Source: Hyphomicrobiales bacterium (GTDB taxonomy: Bacteria; Pseudomonadota; Alphaproteobacteria; Rhizobiales; Rhizobiaceae). From it: a stretch of DNA of 64,000 nucleotides. Location of the stretch: positions 1-64,000 of the forward strand of contig UCJU01000025.1 in the NCBI GenBank assembly GCA_900472925.1. Reading direction: 5' to 3'. The first letter of the stretch is position 1. Each line of letters begins with the position of its first letter. Shown here piece by piece: positions 1-9,041 of the stretch. The notes under the pieces were generated by a model. That model had not been told where the DNA came from. It was given only the letters and a program-made list of their open reading frames with translations, and did no database searches. A program made the translations under genes and the position numbers.

Positions 1-56
1 GGCAGGGCAGAGGGGGGCGGTCTTGCTCCAGCGTCAGCGATATCCGCCCCGCCACA

Positions 57-716
57 TCAACCCTGCGGCTGCTTCGTCTTGCGCAAATACGGCAGCACCG
101 TATCGAAGGAGCCGAACCGCGTGATCGCATCCTCATTGGAAACGGCTGCCGTGATGATCACATCCTCGCCCTGTTTCCAGTTTGCCGGTGTCGCCACCTG
201 GTGCTTGGCGGTCAGCTGGATCGAGTCGATGGTGCGCAGGATTTCATCGAAGTTGCGGCCCGTGGTCATCGGGTAGGTCAGGATCAGCTTGATCTTCTTG
301 TCGGGGCCGATGACGTAGACGGAGCGCACGGTGGCGTTGTCGGCAGGTGTCCGTCCCTCGGCGCTTTCACCGGCATCATCGGGCAGCATGTCGTAAAGCT
401 TGGCGACCTTGAGATCCTTGTCGCCGATCAGCGGATAGGCCACCTCAAAACCTGTGGCCGTCTGAATGTCCTGTTTCCATTTGGAATGGCTCTCTACCGG
501 ATCGACCGAAATGCCGATGACCTTGACATTGCGCTTTTTGAATTCGCCATCCAGACCCGCCATCGCACCGAGCTCGGTCGTGCAGACCGGCGTGAAGTTT
601 TTCGGATGAGAAAACAGCACAGCCCAGCTGTCGCCGATCCACTCATGAAAACTGATCGACCCCTGGGTTGTATCGGCGGTAAAATCCGGGGCGGTCTGAT
701 TGATACGCAACGTCAT
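57..716 (-). CDS. 1-Cys peroxiredoxin (AhpC/TSA, Prx6 type)
   Basis: Thiol peroxidase that reduces hydrogen peroxide and organic hydroperoxides in the cytoplasm. The 219-residue protein opens with a thioredoxin-like fold and carries the peroxidatic motif PVCTTE with Cys45. No second cysteine is present, so it belongs to the 1-Cys Prx6 group, and the long C-terminal half after about residue 160 also fits that group (about 220 residues). An open frame continues 129 codons upstream, but the ATG at 716 has GGAG seven bases ahead and starts exactly at the conserved N-terminus (MTLRINQTAPDF), so that start is preferred. The gene appears to be a single transcription unit. Family call is firm; the physiological reductant cannot be told from sequence. 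Confidence 0.93.
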   Translation of the reverse strand: MTLRINQTAPDFTADTTQGSISFHEWIGDSWAVLFSHPKNFTPVCTTELGAMAGLDGEFKKRNVKVIGISVDPVESHSKWKQDIQTATGFEVAYPLIGDKDLKVAKLYDMLPDDAGESAEGRTPADNATVRSVYVIGPDKKIKLILTYPMTTGRNFDEILRTIDSIQLTAKHQVATPANWKQGEDVIITAAVSNEDAITRFGSFDTVLPYLRKTKQPQG

Positions 717-1231
717 GGCATGCTCCAAGCATAGGGTTAGACACCGATTTTCTCTTGTTGCCTCTTCAAAGTCGCCAAATAAACATCCACAAAACCGGCA
801 TTTGCGAGGAGAAAAATTCGTCTTTCGCCATATGGAGACAATGACTGTGCGCTGCCAGTTTCCGACGCGGCAGTCCGAGAAATCTGGTCCGGTCGATCGA
901 GCCGCTGCTAGCGCTACCTGTGGCAACTCTGCCGCAGCCGGAGGTTTAGTTGGCTTTCGACGAAAAACCGACTTGGCCTTTCTGTCCGATGTGCATATTA
1001 TGTGTGCATCAACATGAACGAGGGAGGTATCTGATGGCATATTTTTCAAACTCCCCCGTGGCGTCGGCCAATCACGGCTGAGAGCCCCATCTCTTATCAT
1101 CAAGAGATCGCATCGTAACGGCTGGCTAAGTCAGCTCTTCCTTGATTTTTCCTAAATCCTTTCGCGCATCTGTCAGGCGCGGATTCCGTTTTCCTTCTTT
1201 TATGGGACCGGCTCTCCGCCGGATGCTATCA
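717..1231. other. Divergent intergenic region, 515 bp
   Basis: This lies between the divergent peroxiredoxin and ABC exporter genes. Longer frames across it have poor codon use and no ribosome site. The only coding-like element is a 15-codon frame at 1034-1081 behind a near-perfect Shine-Dalgarno. A 6-bp inverted repeat (TCTCTT...AAGAGA, 1090-1107) follows it. Confidence 0.5.
1034..1081 (+). CDS. Possible 15-residue leader peptide
   Basis: A short frame, MAYFSNSPVASANHG then TGA, starts at an ATG seven bases after AGGGAGG, one of the strongest Shine-Dalgarno sites in the window. It ends about 150 bp before the ABC exporter start and is followed by a small inverted repeat, an arrangement like that of translated leaders that control a downstream gene. 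I do not recognise the peptide and it may be chance. The strong ribosome site is what I see; the regulatory role is inference. Confidence 0.35.
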   Translation: MAYFSNSPVASANHG

Positions 1232-3049
1232 ATGTCTTTTGGTTTCAAAATGCGCCGAAGTCAGGCGTTTCGCAGCGTTTTTCGCTTCTGTTGGCAACAT
1301 TGGCGTCAGCAACCCGGTCGCGTCGGCTTCATGCTGTGCGCCGTGCTGTTTTCGACACTTGCCGATGTGTTGACGCCCATGTTTGCCGGACGGCTGGTGG
1401 ATGCGGTGGTGTCAGGCACGGCTAGTGATCCGGCCGTGTGGAACAGTGCTGTCACCGCTTTCTGCTGGCTCATGGGTCTTGCCGTGCTGGCTGTCATTTT
1501 GCGGCACGCCACCTTCATGACGATCATCAGCTTCACGCTGAGGTCCATGGCCGATATTGCCGCGGATTCGTTTCATCGCATCCAGCGCTTTTCCTCGGAC
1601 TGGCACGCCAACAGCTTTGCCGGTTCGACGGTGCGCAAGGTCACGCGCGGCATGTGGGCGCTGGATTTGCTGAACGATACCGTGTTCGTCGCGCTGTTTC
1701 CTTCCGTGATCATGCTCATCGGCTCGACTGTTCTGATGACGTGGTACTGGCCGATGATGGGGCTGCTCGTCGGGCTGGGCTCTTTGCTCTTCGTCATCAT
1801 TACAATGTGCATGGCGCTGGGCTATGTCGCGCCCATGGCAAGCCTTGCCAATGCCTGGGACACCAAGCTCGGTGGCTCGCTGGCCGATGCCGTCACCTGC
1901 AATGCCGTGGTGAAAGCCTTTGGTGCGGAGGACCGGGAAGACGCCCGGCTGACCCGCGTCATGGGCAAGTGGCAGGACCGGACACGGCGGACTTGGACAC
2001 GCGGCACCATCAACGGCACGCTTCAGGCAGGCCTCCTCAGCATCATGCGTGCGGGCGTTGTCGGTCTCGCGCTGATGCTGTGGGCCAGTGGCCAGGCGGA
2101 TGCGGGCGATATCACTTTCGTCTTGACGGCCTTTTTCATTCTGCAGGGATACCTGCGTGAAATCGGCATGCATATCCGCAACCTGCAGCGTTCGGTGAAT
2201 GATATGGAAGAGCTTGTTTCCATCCACTCGCAGCCGCTCGGCATTGACGACCTGCCAGATGCGAAGACGCTTGTCATCGATGAAGGAAAGATCGAGTTCG
2301 ACCGGGTGAGCTTCCATTACGGAAAGCATCTCGCGCCGCTCTACAAGGACTTTTCCGTCACCATCCAGCCGGGTGAACGGGTGGGACTTGTCGGCCATTC
2401 CGGCTCGGGCAAGACGACGTTCATCAAGCTGATCCAGCGTCTGCATGATGTCAGCGCCGGCACTGTTAGCATCGACGGTCAGGATATCTCGCAAGTATCT
2501 CAGGCGTCGCTGCGCCAGCAGATTGCCATCGTGCAGCAGGAGCCGATCCTGTTTCACCGGTCGCTCGCCGAAAACATCGCCTATGCAAGACCGAATGCCA
2601 CGCAGAGCGAAATCGAGAATGCGGCCAGGCTTGCCAGCGCGCATGGTTTCATCAGCGCGTTACCCAAGGGTTATGGCACGCTGGTGGGTGAACGCGGCGT
2701 CAAGCTGTCGGGTGGTGAGCGTCAGCGCATTGCCATTGCCCGGGCGTTCCTGGCGGATGCTCCCGTCCTCATTCTCGATGAGGCGACGTCCAGCCTGGAT
2801 TCGGAATCGGAGATGCTGATCCAGCAAGCCATGGAACGGTTGATGCAGGGGCGCACAACACTGGTCGTGGCGCACCGTCTTTCGACCGTCCGCTCACTCG
2901 ACCGTCTCCTGGTGTTCAGCCACGGCACCATCGCGGAAGAGGGGACGCATGTCAGCCTCATCCAGAAAAAGGGTGGCATCTATCGCGGGCTGTTCGAACG
3001 ACAAGCGCTGGAACTGACGAAGGGTCTCGTGATGGACGGGGCCGAATAA
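1232..3049 (+). CDS. ABC exporter, fused membrane and ATPase domains
   Basis: Half-transporter of the type that dimerises to export drugs, lipids or peptides across the inner membrane. With the ATG at 1232 it has 605 residues: an N-terminal six-helix ABC membrane domain (about residues 30-330), then the ATPase with Walker A GHSGSGKT, signature [15 protein letters not shown], Walker B VLILDEATSSLD and the H-loop VVAHRLSTV. In-frame starts also lie upstream at 1142 and 1202, and none of the three has a convincing ribosome site, so the N-terminus is uncertain. It is monocistronic and ends at a hairpin shared with the converging next gene. Substrate cannot be predicted. Confidence 0.9.
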   Translation: MSFGFKMRRSQAFRSVFRFCWQHWRQQPGRVGFMLCAVLFSTLADVLTPMFAGRLVDAVVSGTASDPAVWNSAVTAFCWLMGLAVLAVILRHATFMTIISFTLRSMADIAADSFHRIQRFSSDWHANSFAGSTVRKVTRGMWALDLLNDTVFVALFPSVIMLIGSTVLMTWYWPMMGLLVGLGSLLFVIITMCMALGYVAPMASLANAWDTKLGGSLADAVTCNAVVKAFGAEDREDARLTRVMGKWQDRTRRTWTRGTINGTLQAGLLSIMRAGVVGLALMLWASGQADAGDITFVLTAFFILQGYLREIGMHIRNLQRSVNDMEELVSIHSQPLGIDDLPDAKTLVIDEGKIEFDRVSFHYGKHLAPLYKDFSVTIQPGERVGLVGHSGSGKTTFIKLIQRLHDVSAGTVSIDGQDISQVSQASLRQQIAIVQQEPILFHRSLAENIAYARPNATQSEIENAARLASAHGFISALPKGYGTLVGERGVKLSGGERQRIAIARAFLADAPVLILDEATSSLDSESEMLIQQAMERLMQGRTTLVVAHRLSTVRSLDRLLVFSHGTIAEEGTHVSLIQKKGGIYRGLFERQALELTKGLVMDGAE

Positions 3050-3056
3050 GGCCGCA

Positions 3057-3086
3057 GGTCCACTGCATCAAAGGATGCCGTGGACC
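3057..3086. terminator. Hairpin between converging genes
   Basis: Inverted repeat GGTCCAC-T-GCATC / GATGC-C-GTGGACC with a four-base loop lies in the 46-bp gap between the ABC exporter (plus) and the flavin monooxygenase (minus). It could stop transcription from both sides. It has no long T-run, so confidence is moderate. Confidence 0.55.
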
Positions 3087-3095
3087 GCTTTCCGA

Positions 3096-4118
3096 TTAAC
3101 GCCAGCCGAGTTCCGGCGCGACATGTTTCAAAATCGAATCGAGGACGTGGACATTGTAGTCAACGCCCAGCTGGTTCGGGATCGTCAGAAGCAGTGTATC
3201 GGCTTCGGCAATTGCCTCATCCTGTGCCAGCTCCTTGATCAGCACATTCGGCTCTGCCGCATAGGAACGACCAAAAATGGCGCGCGTGGTGGCATCCAGA
3301 TAACCGATGCTATCACTCTCCTTGGACCCATTGCCAAAATAGGCGCGGTCGCGGTCATCGGTCAGCGCAAAAATGCTGCGGCTTACGGAAACACGTGGCT
3401 CGCGGGCGTGCCCGGCTTCCTTCCAGGCCTGCCGAAAGGCGCGAATTTGCGCAGCCTGCTGCACATGGAACGGCTCGCCAGTTTCATCGTCCTTGAGGGT
3501 GGAGCTTTGCAGGTTCATACCCAGTCTGCCTGCCCATATGGCCGTTGCATTGGAGCCAGCACCCCACCAGATCCGGTCGCGCAACCCTTCAGAATGCGGT
3601 TCCAGACGCAGTTTGCCGGGCGGGTTGGGGAACATCGGACGCGGGTTCGGCTCGGCAAAGCCTTCACCCTTCAGCACTTCCAGCAAAATCTCCGTGTTGT
3701 TGCGGCCCATATCGGCGTCGCTCGAACCCTCTTTGGGCTGATAACCGAAATACCGCCAGCCATCGACCACCTGTTCAGGCGAGCCACGGCTGAGGCCCAG
3801 TTGCAGGCGCCCGTTGGAGATGAGGTCGGCGGAACCTGCATCTTCCGCCATGTAAAGTGGATTTTCGTAACGCATGTCGATAACGCCGGTGCCGATCTCG
3901 ATCGTCTTGGTTCTGGCGCCGACAGCGGCCAGCAGCGGGAAAGGCGAGGCCAGTTGGCGTGCGAAATGGTGGACGCGGTAATAGGCGCCATCGACGCCGA
4001 TCTCTTCAGCGGCAACGGCAAGCTCGATGGATTGTTGAAGCACGTCTTTCGCGGTACGGGCCCGCGAATGAGCTCCGGGGCCCCAGTGACCGAAAGACAA
4101 AAAGCCTATCTTTTTCAT
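3096..4118 (-). CDS. LLM-class flavin-dependent oxidoreductase
   Basis: Luciferase-like monooxygenase of 340 residues with the (beta/alpha)8 barrel pattern of the bacterial luciferase family. Landmarks are the N-terminal strand MKKIGFLSFGHW, the segment SPFPLLAAVGARTKTIEIGTGV, NPLYMAEDAGSADLISNGRLQLGLSRGS, and the late WWGAGSNATAIWAGRLGMNLQSS. Members use FMNH2 to oxidise diverse organic substrates; substrate is not predictable here. The ATG at 4118 has AGGTGA in front. It is 89 bp from the choline operon in the same orientation but has no evident functional link with it. Confidence 0.88.
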   Translation of the reverse strand: MKKIGFLSFGHWGPGAHSRARTAKDVLQQSIELAVAAEEIGVDGAYYRVHHFARQLASPFPLLAAVGARTKTIEIGTGVIDMRYENPLYMAEDAGSADLISNGRLQLGLSRGSPEQVVDGWRYFGYQPKEGSSDADMGRNNTEILLEVLKGEGFAEPNPRPMFPNPPGKLRLEPHSEGLRDRIWWGAGSNATAIWAGRLGMNLQSSTLKDDETGEPFHVQQAAQIRAFRQAWKEAGHAREPRVSVSRSIFALTDDRDRAYFGNGSKESDSIGYLDATTRAIFGRSYAAEPNVLIKELAQDEAIAEADTLLLTIPNQLGVDYNVHVLDSILKHVAPELGWR

Positions 4119-4207
4119 GATAATTCACCTGAATCTGACTATGTTTCGTTGCCAAACATATAGTGCGCAATTCAGGGAATGTACGGATAGGATTGTGAAC
4201 AGTCTGT

Positions 4208-5296
4208 TCAGGCCTTGGCCCGAGCCACATCTGTTACGTCGCAATGATCGATATCGGTTGTCTTCACGTCGACAATGGCGCTGGCAAGTTGCCGGAAGGT
4301 GACAATCCCCACTGGCTTGCCTGAAACGTCGCAAACCATCGCCTGCTCATCACCGCTGCGCGCCAGCATTCGCATTGTGTCCTCGATGCTGGTGCCGACT
4401 GAAACCTGCGGGGCGACCGCCGGCAATCCGGGCGCGACCGGCGACATCACTGCTTCGACATTGATGACCCGGCCTCGGTTCACTTCCTTGACGAAGTTGG
4501 CGATGTACTCATCCGCCGGGCGCAACACGATATCCTGACTGGTGCCCTGTTGAATGACTTCACCGTCGCGTAGGATTGCAATCTGGTCACCAAGACGTAG
4601 CGCCTCGTCCAGATCATGGGTGATAAAGACGATGGTCTTCCTGATCTCCTTCTGGATATCCAGAAGCACGGATTGCATGTCGGTGCGGATCAATGGGTCG
4701 AGCGCTGAGTATGCTTCGTCCATCAGCAGCACCGGGGCATCGTTGGACAATGCCCGCGCCAGACCCACGCGCTGCTGCATGCCACCCGAGAGCTGGTTCG
4801 GAAAGCGCGTCTCAAAACCCTTCAATCCCACCCGTTCCAGCCAGCGCATGGCGATATCAACGCTTTTTGCGCGTGCAATGCCCTGCACTTCAAGGCCATA
4901 GAGCGTGTTGTCCAGGACGTTTCGATGCGGCAGAAGAGCAAACTTCTGGAACACCATGGCCGTCTGGTGGCGGCGAAAGCTGCGCAACTCTTTCGCATTC
5001 ATCTTCACCACGTCGACGCCATCGACCAGCACTTCGCCAGCCGTCGGGTCAATCAGTCGGTTGATGTGTCGGATCAACGTGGATTTGCCGGAGCCTGACA
5101 AGCCCATGATGACCTGAATGCAGCCGGAGGGAATATCGATGTTGATATCCCGAAGGCCGAGAACATGACCGTGTTTCTCGTTGAGTTCGGTTTTCGTCAG
5201 CCCATTGCGAACCGCGTCGATATGGGCTTGCGGTTTGACCCCGAAAACCTTGTAGAGGTTGCTGATCTTTATGCCGCCAAATGTCGTGTCAGCCAT
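4208..5296 (-). CDS. choV: Choline/betaine ABC transporter ATPase ChoV
   Basis: ATPase of a choline or glycine-betaine importer (ProV/OpuAA family), on the cytoplasmic face. The 362 residues contain Walker A GLSGSGKST, signature LSGGMQQRVGLARAL and Walker B VLLMDEAYSALD, followed from about residue 275 by CBS-like regulatory sequence (MVCDVSGKPVGIVTFRQLASAIV), as usual in this subfamily. A long frame continues upstream inside choW, but the ATG at 5296 has AGGAG seven bases before it and starts at the conserved N-terminus. It overlaps the choW stop by 8 bp, showing translational coupling. It is the last gene of choX-choW-choV. Confidence 0.92.
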   Translation of the reverse strand: MADTTFGGIKISNLYKVFGVKPQAHIDAVRNGLTKTELNEKHGHVLGLRDINIDIPSGCIQVIMGLSGSGKSTLIRHINRLIDPTAGEVLVDGVDVVKMNAKELRSFRRHQTAMVFQKFALLPHRNVLDNTLYGLEVQGIARAKSVDIAMRWLERVGLKGFETRFPNQLSGGMQQRVGLARALSNDAPVLLMDEAYSALDPLIRTDMQSVLLDIQKEIRKTIVFITHDLDEALRLGDQIAILRDGEVIQQGTSQDIVLRPADEYIANFVKEVNRGRVINVEAVMSPVAPGLPAVAPQVSVGTSIEDTMRMLARSGDEQAMVCDVSGKPVGIVTFRQLASAIVDVKTTDIDHCDVTDVARAKA

Positions 5297-6176
5297 GGGC
5301 AATCTCCTGATGTTTCTGGAGCCTTTTGCCATAGGCCTGACTGATGCGATCAAAGATGATGGCGATGCCGACGATGGCGAGGCCATTGAAGATGCCGAGC
5401 GTGAAATACTGGTTCGCGATGGCCTTGAGGACCGGTTGGCCCAGCCCTTGCACACCGATCATCGAGGCAATGACGACCATTGCAAGCGCCATCATGATGG
5501 TCTGGTTGATACCGGCCATGATGGTGGGCAGTGCCAACGGCAATTGGACTTTGAACAGTCTTTGCCAGCCAGATGATCCGAACGCATCGGCGGCCTCCAG
5601 CACGTCCCGGTCGACCAGTCGGATGCCGAGATTGGTCAGGCGGATCATCGGTGGTATCGCGTAGATGACGACCGCGATCAGCCCCGGCACCCTGCCGATG
5701 CCGAGTAGCATGACGACGGGTATGAGATAGACGAAACTCGGCATGGTCTGCATGACGTCCAGTATCGGATTGACCACGCGCTGCAGGCGGTCGGAATGCG
5801 ACATGGCGATGCCGATGGGAAGACCGATGGCGATGGACAGAACCGTACAGACGAAGATCATTGAGATCGTTCGCATCGTATCTGTCCACATGTCGAAGTA
5901 ACCGATAGCCAAAAGCGTGAACAGGCAGCCCAACACAATCTTGAAGCTGCGACTGCCCGCCCAGGCGATCCCGAGAATGATAAGAATGATGACCGGCCAC
6001 GGCGTTTGCGTCATGAAACGCTCGGCCCAGATCAGAAACTGTTGCAGCGGTGAAAAGAAGCTTTCGATGCTTCCGCCCCAAGCGCGTGTGAACTCACGAA
6101 AGCCATCATCGATGATCTTCTTCAGATTTCGAAGCGTATCGTCGTTCATATGCGGAAATTTGTAAAACCAGTCCAT
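5289..6176 (-). CDS. choW: Choline ABC transporter permease ChoW
   Basis: Inner-membrane permease of the ProW/OpuAB family with 295 residues. Hydrophobic helices begin near residue 60 (PWPVIILIILGIAWAGS), and the cytoplasmic coupling segment reads EAADAFGSSGWQRLFKVQLPLALPTIMAGINQT, the hallmark EAA loop that docks on the ATPase. The ATG at 6176 is preceded by AGGGGAC, so the nine extra codons upstream are not needed. The gene sits between choX and choV, consistent with one uptake complex. Confidence 0.92.
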   Translation of the reverse strand: MDWFYKFPHMNDDTLRNLKKIIDDGFREFTRAWGGSIESFFSPLQQFLIWAERFMTQTPWPVIILIILGIAWAGSRSFKIVLGCLFTLLAIGYFDMWTDTMRTISMIFVCTVLSIAIGLPIGIAMSHSDRLQRVVNPILDVMQTMPSFVYLIPVVMLLGIGRVPGLIAVVIYAIPPMIRLTNLGIRLVDRDVLEAADAFGSSGWQRLFKVQLPLALPTIMAGINQTIMMALAMVVIASMIGVQGLGQPVLKAIANQYFTLGIFNGLAIVGIAIIFDRISQAYGKRLQKHQEIAHG

Positions 6177-6274
6177 GCGCGTCCCCTGTGATCGCGGCGA
6201 CATGCGATCGAAATATCAATCGCATGTCTCTTTGGCACGGCTGCCGAACGTTGGTCAGGCAGCAGGGCAAGTCT

Positions 6275-7276
6275 TCAGAGCGAAGCCTTGATTTTTTCCG
6301 CAGCGTCCGCCGACACCCACTTGGTCCAGATGTCAGGGTTTTCCTTGAGGAAGTGTTTGGCGCTATCTTCGCCGGTCGCCTGGTTATCCGTCATCCAGGC
6401 CATGAGCTTGCTGACAGTCGCGTTGCTCCACGAGCGTTTGTTGAGGTAATCCATGACCTCAGGGCCAGCCTTTTCCGAGAAAGGCTTGGCAACCAGCGTG
6501 ACGACCTTGTCGACCGGCCACGCGTTCGGCTTGGGATCAGGGCAATCTGCAACGGTGTTGCAGCGTTTCCACTCCGCAGCATCTGCCGGAACGCCAGGCT
6601 CGAGCTTCACCATTTCGTATTTGCCGAGAAGCGCGGTCGGCGACCAATAGTAGCCGACCCATGGCTGCTTGCGCTCATAAGCCTTGGCTATGGAGCCATC
6701 CAGACCGGCGGAGGAACCACTGTCGATCAGATTGAAACCAGCCTTTTCAGCGCCGAATGCCTTGTAAAGCTGGGCCGTGACAACGGTACCGCCCCAGCCC
6801 TGTGGGCCATTGACGATCGCGCCTTTGTCAGGATTTTCGGCATCCGGGAAAAGCTTGGGGTTCTTCATGAGATCGCCGATCGTCTTGATCTCGGGATGCG
6901 CTTCGGCCACGTATTTCGGTATCCACCAGCCCTGAATACCGCCGTCCGGCAATGCCGTTGCGGCCACGACGAGCTTTCCTTCATCCACGCCGCGTTTGAC
7001 AACATCAGGAAGCAGGTCGGCCCATGCCTCCGGTGCAATGTCCGGCTGGCCTTTTTCAACCATGGAGGTGATGGTCGGGACCGTATCACCGATAGTGATA
7101 TCAGCGCTGCAACCATATCCTTCATTGAGAATGATCTTGTCGATGGCAGAAAGAACTTCTGCGCTCTGCCAGTTCATGCTGGCGATGGTGGGGCTACCAC
7201 ACTCTGCCGCGCTGGCCGCAGCCACGCCACCGAGCAAACCGACCACCAGACAGGTGGATGCAAGCAATGTCTTCAT
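6275..7276 (-). CDS. choX: Choline-binding periplasmic protein ChoX
   Basis: Substrate-binding protein of 333 residues with a clear signal peptide ending at ASAAE near residue 24. Sequence follows the ChoX/ProX type (QSAEVLSAIDKIILNEGYGC; GWWIPKYVAEAHPEIKTIGDL), with aromatic residues that could form the quaternary-ammonium cage. ChoX of Sinorhizobium meliloti is known as a choline-specific binder; specificity for choline over betaine here is inferred from that resemblance. The ribosome site AAGGGAAC is well placed. It leads the choXWV operon, with a 98-bp gap to choW. Confidence 0.9.
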   Translation of the reverse strand: MKTLLASTCLVVGLLGGVAAASAAECGSPTIASMNWQSAEVLSAIDKIILNEGYGCSADITIGDTVPTITSMVEKGQPDIAPEAWADLLPDVVKRGVDEGKLVVAATALPDGGIQGWWIPKYVAEAHPEIKTIGDLMKNPKLFPDAENPDKGAIVNGPQGWGGTVVTAQLYKAFGAEKAGFNLIDSGSSAGLDGSIAKAYERKQPWVGYYWSPTALLGKYEMVKLEPGVPADAAEWKRCNTVADCPDPKPNAWPVDKVVTLVAKPFSEKAGPEVMDYLNKRSWSNATVSKLMAWMTDNQATGEDSAKHFLKENPDIWTKWVSADAAEKIKASL

Positions 7277-7684
7277 ATCTGTTCCCTTTATTGGCGACGC
7301 TTATAAAGAGACGGACCTGCCGCTTGGGTCTGCCCCTGTCTTTGTCTTTGCAAAGTTGAAAAGGATGATGGCTTGAAGCTCGTTCACAACCTACGCAAAA
7401 TGCGACGGCTTCTCGCTTAGATACGACAGCGACGAATGTTTGCGTGAATCACTGCAGCTAAGGATCGAAGCCGTGGAGGCGAAAAACGCTGCCTCAAACA
7501 GCCGTTTTTGGGCTGCCGCACAAAAAAGTTTCGATCCAAATCGTTTGAAAAATCCTTGGCGTCAAAAAAGGCTTGGATAGTTATCTCCTTCAAGACAATA
7601 GTGTTTCCCGTGATGAGAAATCGATCATCTGCTCTTTTAGAGGTCATCGATAACGACGGTAAACATTAACGAGGGGGAAATACC
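7277..7684. other. Divergent promoter region choX / fba, 408 bp
   Basis: No frame with credible codon use or ribosome site is seen. The segment should hold outward promoters for choX (minus) and fba (plus). A weak sigma70-like pair, TTGGCG and TAGTTA with 16-base spacing, lies about 100 bp ahead of fba but is not compelling. I see no repeats or RNA genes. Confidence 0.4.
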
Positions 7685-8749
7685 TTGGCACGAATTACAC
7701 TCCGCCAATTGCTCGATCATGCAGCCGAACACGGTTATGGCGTACCTGCTTTCAACATCAACAATATGGAACAGGCGTTGGCCATCATGGAAGCGGCGGA
7801 TGCGACGAATTCGCCCGTTATCATGCAGGCATCTCGCGGCGCACGTGCCTATGCGAACGACATCATGCTCAAGCACATGATGGATGCCGTTGTTGAAATC
7901 TATCCGCATATTCCTGTGTGCGTCCATTTGGACCATGGCAACGAGGCGGCAAGCTGCATGACCGCCATGCAGGCTGGCTTCACCTCCGTCATGATGGACG
8001 GCTCGCTAAAGGCTGACGGCAAGACCCCCGGTGACTGGGATTACAATGTTGGCGTCACCCGCCAGGTCACCACCATGGCCCATTACGGCGGCATCTCCGT
8101 CGAGGGTGAACTGGGTGTTCTCGGTTCTCTGGAAACCGGCATGGGCGAAGCGGAAGACGGCCACGGCGCCGAAGGCGTTCTCTCGCATGATCAGCTGCTT
8201 ACCGACCCGGATGAGGCCGTCAAGTTCGTGCAGGAAACCAAGGTGGATGCGCTGGCCGTTGCCATGGGCACCAGCCATGGCGCTTACAAGTTTACCCGTA
8301 GACCCGATGGCTCCGTGCTGGCCATGAATGTCATTGAGGAAATCCACAACAAGCTGCCGAACACGCACCTCGTCATGCATGGCTCATCCACGGTGCCGCA
8401 GGATTTGCAGGACATCATCAACGCCTATGGCGGCGCCATCAAGCCGACCTGGGGTGTGCCGATCGAGGAAATCCAGCGCGGTATCAAGAATGGCGTGCGC
8501 AAGATCAACATCGACACCGACTGCCGCATGGCCATTACCGGCCAAATCCGCAAGGTCATGGCGGAAGACCCGGCAGAATTCGACCTGCGCAAGTATCTGA
8601 AGCCTGCGCGTGAGGCGATGACAAAGCTCTGCAAGGAACGGTTCGAACTGTTCTGGACGGCAGGTCAGGCTAGCAAGATCACGCCTATTCCGCTGCGGGA
8701 CATGGCGAAGCGTTATGCATCGGGTGAACTAGACCCTATTGTTTCGTAA
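7685..8749 (+). CDS. fba: Class II fructose-1,6-bisphosphate aldolase
   Basis: Zinc-dependent aldolase that splits or forms fructose 1,6-bisphosphate in glycolysis and gluconeogenesis. The 354-residue length and sequence fit the CbbA-type class II family. The first zinc and catalytic segment is [10 protein letters not shown], followed by [23 protein letters not shown], the His of [10 protein letters not shown] and the phosphate-binding stretch [12 protein letters not shown]. The start is TTG at 7685, placed correctly after GAGGGGGA, and no ATG lies near. The gene stands alone and ends in a strong hairpin at 8863-8897. Confidence 0.95.
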   Translation: MARITLRQLLDHAAEHGYGVPAFNINNMEQALAIMEAADATNSPVIMQASRGARAYANDIMLKHMMDAVVEIYPHIPVCVHLDHGNEAASCMTAMQAGFTSVMMDGSLKADGKTPGDWDYNVGVTRQVTTMAHYGGISVEGELGVLGSLETGMGEAEDGHGAEGVLSHDQLLTDPDEAVKFVQETKVDALAVAMGTSHGAYKFTRRPDGSVLAMNVIEEIHNKLPNTHLVMHGSSTVPQDLQDIINAYGGAIKPTWGVPIEEIQRGIKNGVRKINIDTDCRMAITGQIRKVMAEDPAEFDLRKYLKPAREAMTKLCKERFELFWTAGQASKITPIPLRDMAKRYASGELDPIVS

Positions 8750-8774
8750 TGTATTGAAAGAGCGCGAAAGTGAC

Positions 8775-8970
8775 AGTCGTCATCCTCGGGCTTGACCCGA
8801 GGATCTGCTACGGTTCCTCTCTCGCGACGGTAGTGGCTGCTTAAGCAGATGTGAAAACCAATAAAAGCCGGAGGCGCTGAATTTGCCTCCGGCTTTTCCG
8901 TTTCTGGCACCAGTTGAAGTCGAAGCCTGCGTAAACAGCGGTAGACCCTCGAGACAGGCCCGAGGGTGAC
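8775..8970. repeat. Paired palindromic rhizobial intergenic repeat
   Basis: Two related palindromes bracket the fba terminator: one near 8777-8800 (CCTCGGGCTTGACCCGAGG core) and a second near 8942-8969 (CCCTCGAGACAGGCCCGAGGG core) in opposite orientation. This GTCA(T/C)CCTCGGGC family recurs between genes in Agrobacterium and relatives, as far as I know. The pair at both ends gives the 196-bp unit the look of a small mobile palindromic element. Function is unknown. Confidence 0.6.
8863..8897 (+). terminator. Terminator of fba
   Basis: Perfect 13-bp inverted repeat, AAAAGCCGGAGGC and GCCTCCGGCTTTT, with a nine-base loop. The A/T ends make it able to act in both directions. It lies 114 bp after the aldolase stop. 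Confidence 0.85.
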
Positions 8971-8997
8971 GAACGTGGGGGTGGCGCCACAAAAAAA

Positions 8998-9021
8998 CCG
9001 GAGGCAGCGAACTGCCTCCGG
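8998..9021 (-). terminator. Terminator of the glycerol operon
   Basis: Perfect 10-bp stem CCGGAGGCAG / CTGCCTCCGG with a tetraloop, followed on the minus strand by seven T residues. It lies 20 bp past the glpV stop and ends the glpRD-STPQUV unit. Confidence 0.9.
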
Positions 9022-9041
9022 CATACTTTCAGTCAGCAAAC

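Noticed and set aside
3075-4163. 362-codon plus-strand frame opposite the flavin monooxygenase
   Set aside because: Antisense shadow of a well-recognised gene; no ribosome site or domain.
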